Below are positions 8,264 through 10,200 of a DNA stretch of 10,200 nucleotides, one piece after another. This DNA comes from an uncultured Methylotenera sp. (GTDB taxonomy: Bacteria > Pseudomonadota > Gammaproteobacteria > Burkholderiales > Methylophilaceae), in the NCBI GenBank assembly GCA_937957775.1, contig CALFXV010000074.1, forward strand, positions 1 to 10,200, in the 5' to 3' direction. Position 1 is the first letter of the stretch. Each line of letters begins with the position of its first letter. The position numbers and the translations under genes are program-made. The notes beneath the pieces were generated by a model. That model made no database searches. It had not been told where the DNA came from and saw only the letters and a program-made list of their open reading frames with translations.

Positions 8264-10035
8264 GCACTTTGATAAAACGCAAAACTCACCAGCCAGGCCA
8301 GGCCTAGTGACCAGCCTAAGGACAGCCACATAAAAGCTAAGCTTTTGGATTCGTTTCTAAGCGTGGCAATGGTCGACAAACATGGCGTGTAGATGAGCGC
8401 AAACAGCATAAAGCTCATGGCTTGCACCCAATCAATCTGACTGGCCATCTGCACCATCAAGGCGTCGCCTTGTAAGCCGTAAATCACCGCTAAAGCCCCC
8501 ACTACAATTTCTTTGGCAACAAAGCCAAATATTAAGGCGATGGCCAATTGGTTGTTGATGCCTAATGGATCGAGCACAGGCGCAAACAAGGCACCAAGCT
8601 GCCCAGCGTAAGTGCCAGCGCTGGCTGGCGCGACGTTGCTAGGAAAGTTAGTCAAGGCCCAAACCAGCACCACCCCAATGACGATGAATTTGCTGGCGCG
8701 TTGCAAAAAGTGCTTCACTTCCAGCCAGCCGCGTAAGACGATTTGCCTAAGCGTGGGAAAGCGGTAGGGCGGCAATTCCAATATAAACGGTTCTTTGTTT
8801 TTGAATTGGCCTTGAAACAACAATGCCGTTAAAAACATGGTGACAAAGCTCATGAGGTAGAGGGCGAACAGCACCAGCGGTGCTTGGCTGGCCGTAAACA
8901 AGGCAGTAATCATGAAGATGAATACCTGCAACCTAGCTGAGCACAGCGACAAGGGAATGACCAGCATGGTGAGCAAGCGCATGGGTCTTGAGCGCATCAT
9001 GCGCGTGCCCATGAGTGCCGGTACGTTGCAGCCGAAGCCCATCAGCATCATGACAAAGCCGCGCCCATCCAAGCCCATTTTAGCCATTAGGGCATCCATC
9101 AAAAATGCGGCACGGGATAAATAGCCGCTGTCTTCCACCATGGACATCACCAAGAAGAACAGCACGATGATGGGCACGAAAGCCGCAACCGTTGCCACGC
9201 CATTGTAAATGCCATCCAACATTAAACCGCTAAGCCATGTTGGGCTGCCGGCAAAGAGCGGTTCCAAGATGCCGCTGCGTAACAGTTGCAGCAGCCACGC
9301 TAGGCCGTCTTGCAGGGGTTTGCCAGCGGCAAAAATGAATTGGAACAGCGCGTACATGGCTAAGAAAAACAGCGGCAATCCCAGCCATTTATACAGCAGG
9401 ATTTTATCTATTTTATCCGTGGTGCTGTCCGATAGCGTGCTGGGTATGTGCACGTAATGGGCTAGCAAGCTTTCCATCTCTTTTTCAATTTTTTGATCTT
9501 CTTCCAAGGCCAAGCTAATGCCAGCTGGATCGCTGGCGGCTTGCGCTTGATTAATCACGGCGGCGGCTGCCTGCAAGGCCTTGGGTAAGCCTTCGCCGTA
9601 TTTTGCGCTGATTTGCAGCACAGGCATATTGAGCGATTTGGCTAATTGTTCGGTGTCTATGCTAATGCCGGCTTTTTTTGCTTCATCCGACATGTTTAAG
9701 GCTAAGACCATGGGGATGTTTAGTTTTTTAATTTGTAATAACAGCGACAATTGCCGATCAATTTGCGAGCTGTTGAGTAAGACTATGGCCAAATCCAAGG
9801 GGTTGTTCGCCAGAAAGTGCCGCACGACCTGTTCGTCCTCTGAAAAGCCATGCAAATCGTATATGCCAGGTAAATCGACCAGTTCGGCGATGTGGCCACC
9901 CAATAGCACTTTCGCGCTCATCAAATCCACGGTTATACCTGGCCAATTGCCTACCCGCGCGGATGCGCCACTGATGCGGTTGAATAAGGTCGATTTGCCC
10001 GTGTTGGGCATGCCTAATAAAGCGATGCGTTTCAT
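8245..10035 (-). CDS. feoB: Ferrous iron transporter FeoB, short form
   Basis: Inner-membrane Fe(II) uptake protein with an N-terminal G-protein domain, 596 residues. The G motifs are G1 GMPNTGKST (8-16), G2 T35 in WPGITV, G3 D54-L-P-G57, G4 N114-M-S-D117 and G5 S143-A-K145. A short helical linker follows (about 165-212), then several hydrophobic helices: about 217-237, 280-300, 353-380, 386-408, 448-466, 496-520, 540-558 and 566-590. Gate motifs are intact: GFGCNVP with C336, PLSLCSARLQ with C365, and YTPCLSTIA with C552. It is about 170 residues shorter than E. coli FeoB, but the ends are natural and short FeoB proteins are common in environmental proteobacteria, so I read it as intact. Its ATG overlaps the feoA stop (ATGA), indicating a coupled feoAB operon. 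No feoC is seen downstream, where glnB converges. Confidence 0.95.
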   Translation of the reverse strand: MKRIALLGMPNTGKSTLFNRISGASARVGNWPGITVDLMSAKVLLGGHIAELVDLPGIYDLHGFSEDEQVVRHFLANNPLDLAIVLLNSSQIDRQLSLLLQIKKLNIPMVLALNMSDEAKKAGISIDTEQLAKSLNMPVLQISAKYGEGLPKALQAAAAVINQAQAASDPAGISLALEEDQKIEKEMESLLAHYVHIPSTLSDSTTDKIDKILLYKWLGLPLFFLAMYALFQFIFAAGKPLQDGLAWLLQLLRSGILEPLFAGSPTWLSGLMLDGIYNGVATVAAFVPIIVLFFLVMSMVEDSGYLSRAAFLMDALMAKMGLDGRGFVMMLMGFGCNVPALMGTRMMRSRPMRLLTMLVIPLSLCSARLQVFIFMITALFTASQAPLVLFALYLMSFVTMFLTALLFQGQFKNKEPFILELPPYRFPTLRQIVLRGWLEVKHFLQRASKFIVIGVVLVWALTNFPSNVAPASAGTYAGQLGALFAPVLDPLGINNQLAIALIFGFVAKEIVVGALAVIYGLQGDALMVQMASQIDWVQAMSFMLFALIYTPCLSTIATLRNESKSLAFMWLSLGWSLGLAWLVSFAFYQSARALGY

Positions 10036-10200
10036 TGGCTAGTGAGCAAGTCGTTCTGCACGTGTATGCGGGCTGCTTCGGTGTCACGCAGGATGACGTC
10101 GGTCGTGCCTAAACGCACGTGCAAGGGCCCGTTAAAATTAGCCTTGCGCATGATACTTAGGGTCTTACCTACGCGAAATCCTAAGGCCGATAAGCGATGG
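10032..10200 (-). CDS. feoA: FeoA, C-terminal part (gene continues beyond the window)
   Basis: On the minus strand the frame entering at 10199 encodes 55 residues ending at TGA 10034-10032. It contains LSALGFRVGKTLSIMRK, NFNGPLHVRLGTTDVILR and DTEAARIHV, the SH3-like fold pattern of FeoA, the small cytoplasmic partner needed for FeoB function. FeoA is normally about 75-90 residues, so roughly 20-35 residues and the promoter lie outside. The stop overlaps the feoB start as ATGA. A Fur box or other iron control, if present, would be upstream of the visible part. Confidence 0.9.
   Translation of the reverse strand, partial: HRLSALGFRVGKTLSIMRKANFNGPLHVRLGTTDVILRDTEAARIHVQNDLLTSQ

Noticed and set aside
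8245..10035. FeoB as a truncated pseudogene
   Set aside because: All G motifs and membrane gate motifs are intact, the end is natural and feoA is coupled to it; the length fits known short FeoB proteins.
9581..10042. 153-residue plus-strand frame opposite feoB
   Set aside because: Antisense of the well-conserved FeoB G domain; low-complexity Ser/Met/Lys composition without domain features.
9758..10087. 109-residue minus-strand frame spanning the feoA/feoB junction
   Set aside because: Out of frame with both FeoA and FeoB, which are clearly recognised over the same bases.

Overview
The window reads as a chromosomal segment of a proteobacterium with sulfur-oxidising traits. It contains ten protein genes (eight complete, one cut at each edge), no RNA genes and no mobile elements. 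Three things suggest the organism type: a flavocytochrome c sulfide dehydrogenase-type flavoprotein at the left edge, a sucC-sucD pair without sucAB beside it, and a P-II gene directly downstream of nadE, an arrangement I associate with Betaproteobacteria (Nitrosomonadales-like sulfur or iron oxidisers). A sulfur-oxidising gammaproteobacterium cannot be excluded from this window. Coding density is high and the genes share a similar, TTG(Leu)-rich codon style, so nothing looks recently acquired.

Layout. (1) 2-2093, plus strand: the 3' end of an FccB/SoxF-type flavoprotein, an exported SMP-30/NHL-like beta-propeller carrying a canonical EF-hand calcium loop, and a DUF455 ferritin-like protein, all closely spaced. 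(2) 2079-2918, minus strand: serB, phosphoserine phosphatase, overlapping the DUF455 gene tail to tail by 15 bases. (3) 3071-7705, plus strand: a compact cluster of sucC, sucD, an exported nine-repeat ankyrin protein and nadE. The gaps are 27 and 13 bases, then a TTGA stop/start overlap. (4) 7706-7880: the most unusual non-coding stretch. It holds a 7-bp inverted repeat, a -10-like hexamer and four tandem 15-bp repeats ending just before the ribosome binding site of glnB (7881-8219). The repeats also lie in one short open frame that ends in ATGA overlap with glnB. (5) 8245-10200, minus strand: feoA (partial) and feoB, the ferrous iron uptake pair, joined by an ATGA overlap and convergent with glnB.

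How the genes fit together. Cluster 3 links the TCA cycle (succinyl-CoA synthetase) and glutamine-dependent NAD synthesis. The neighbouring P-II protein senses 2-oxoglutarate and ATP/ADP, so cluster 3 plus glnB is a carbon/nitrogen/NAD neighbourhood. The left block is linked to sulfide oxidation by position only. FeoAB supplies Fe(II). The best candidate for something undescribed is the repeat array, dyad and possible leader peptide between nadE and glnB. Secondary candidates are the secreted ankyrin protein translationally coupled to NadE and the calcium-loop beta-propeller beside fccB.
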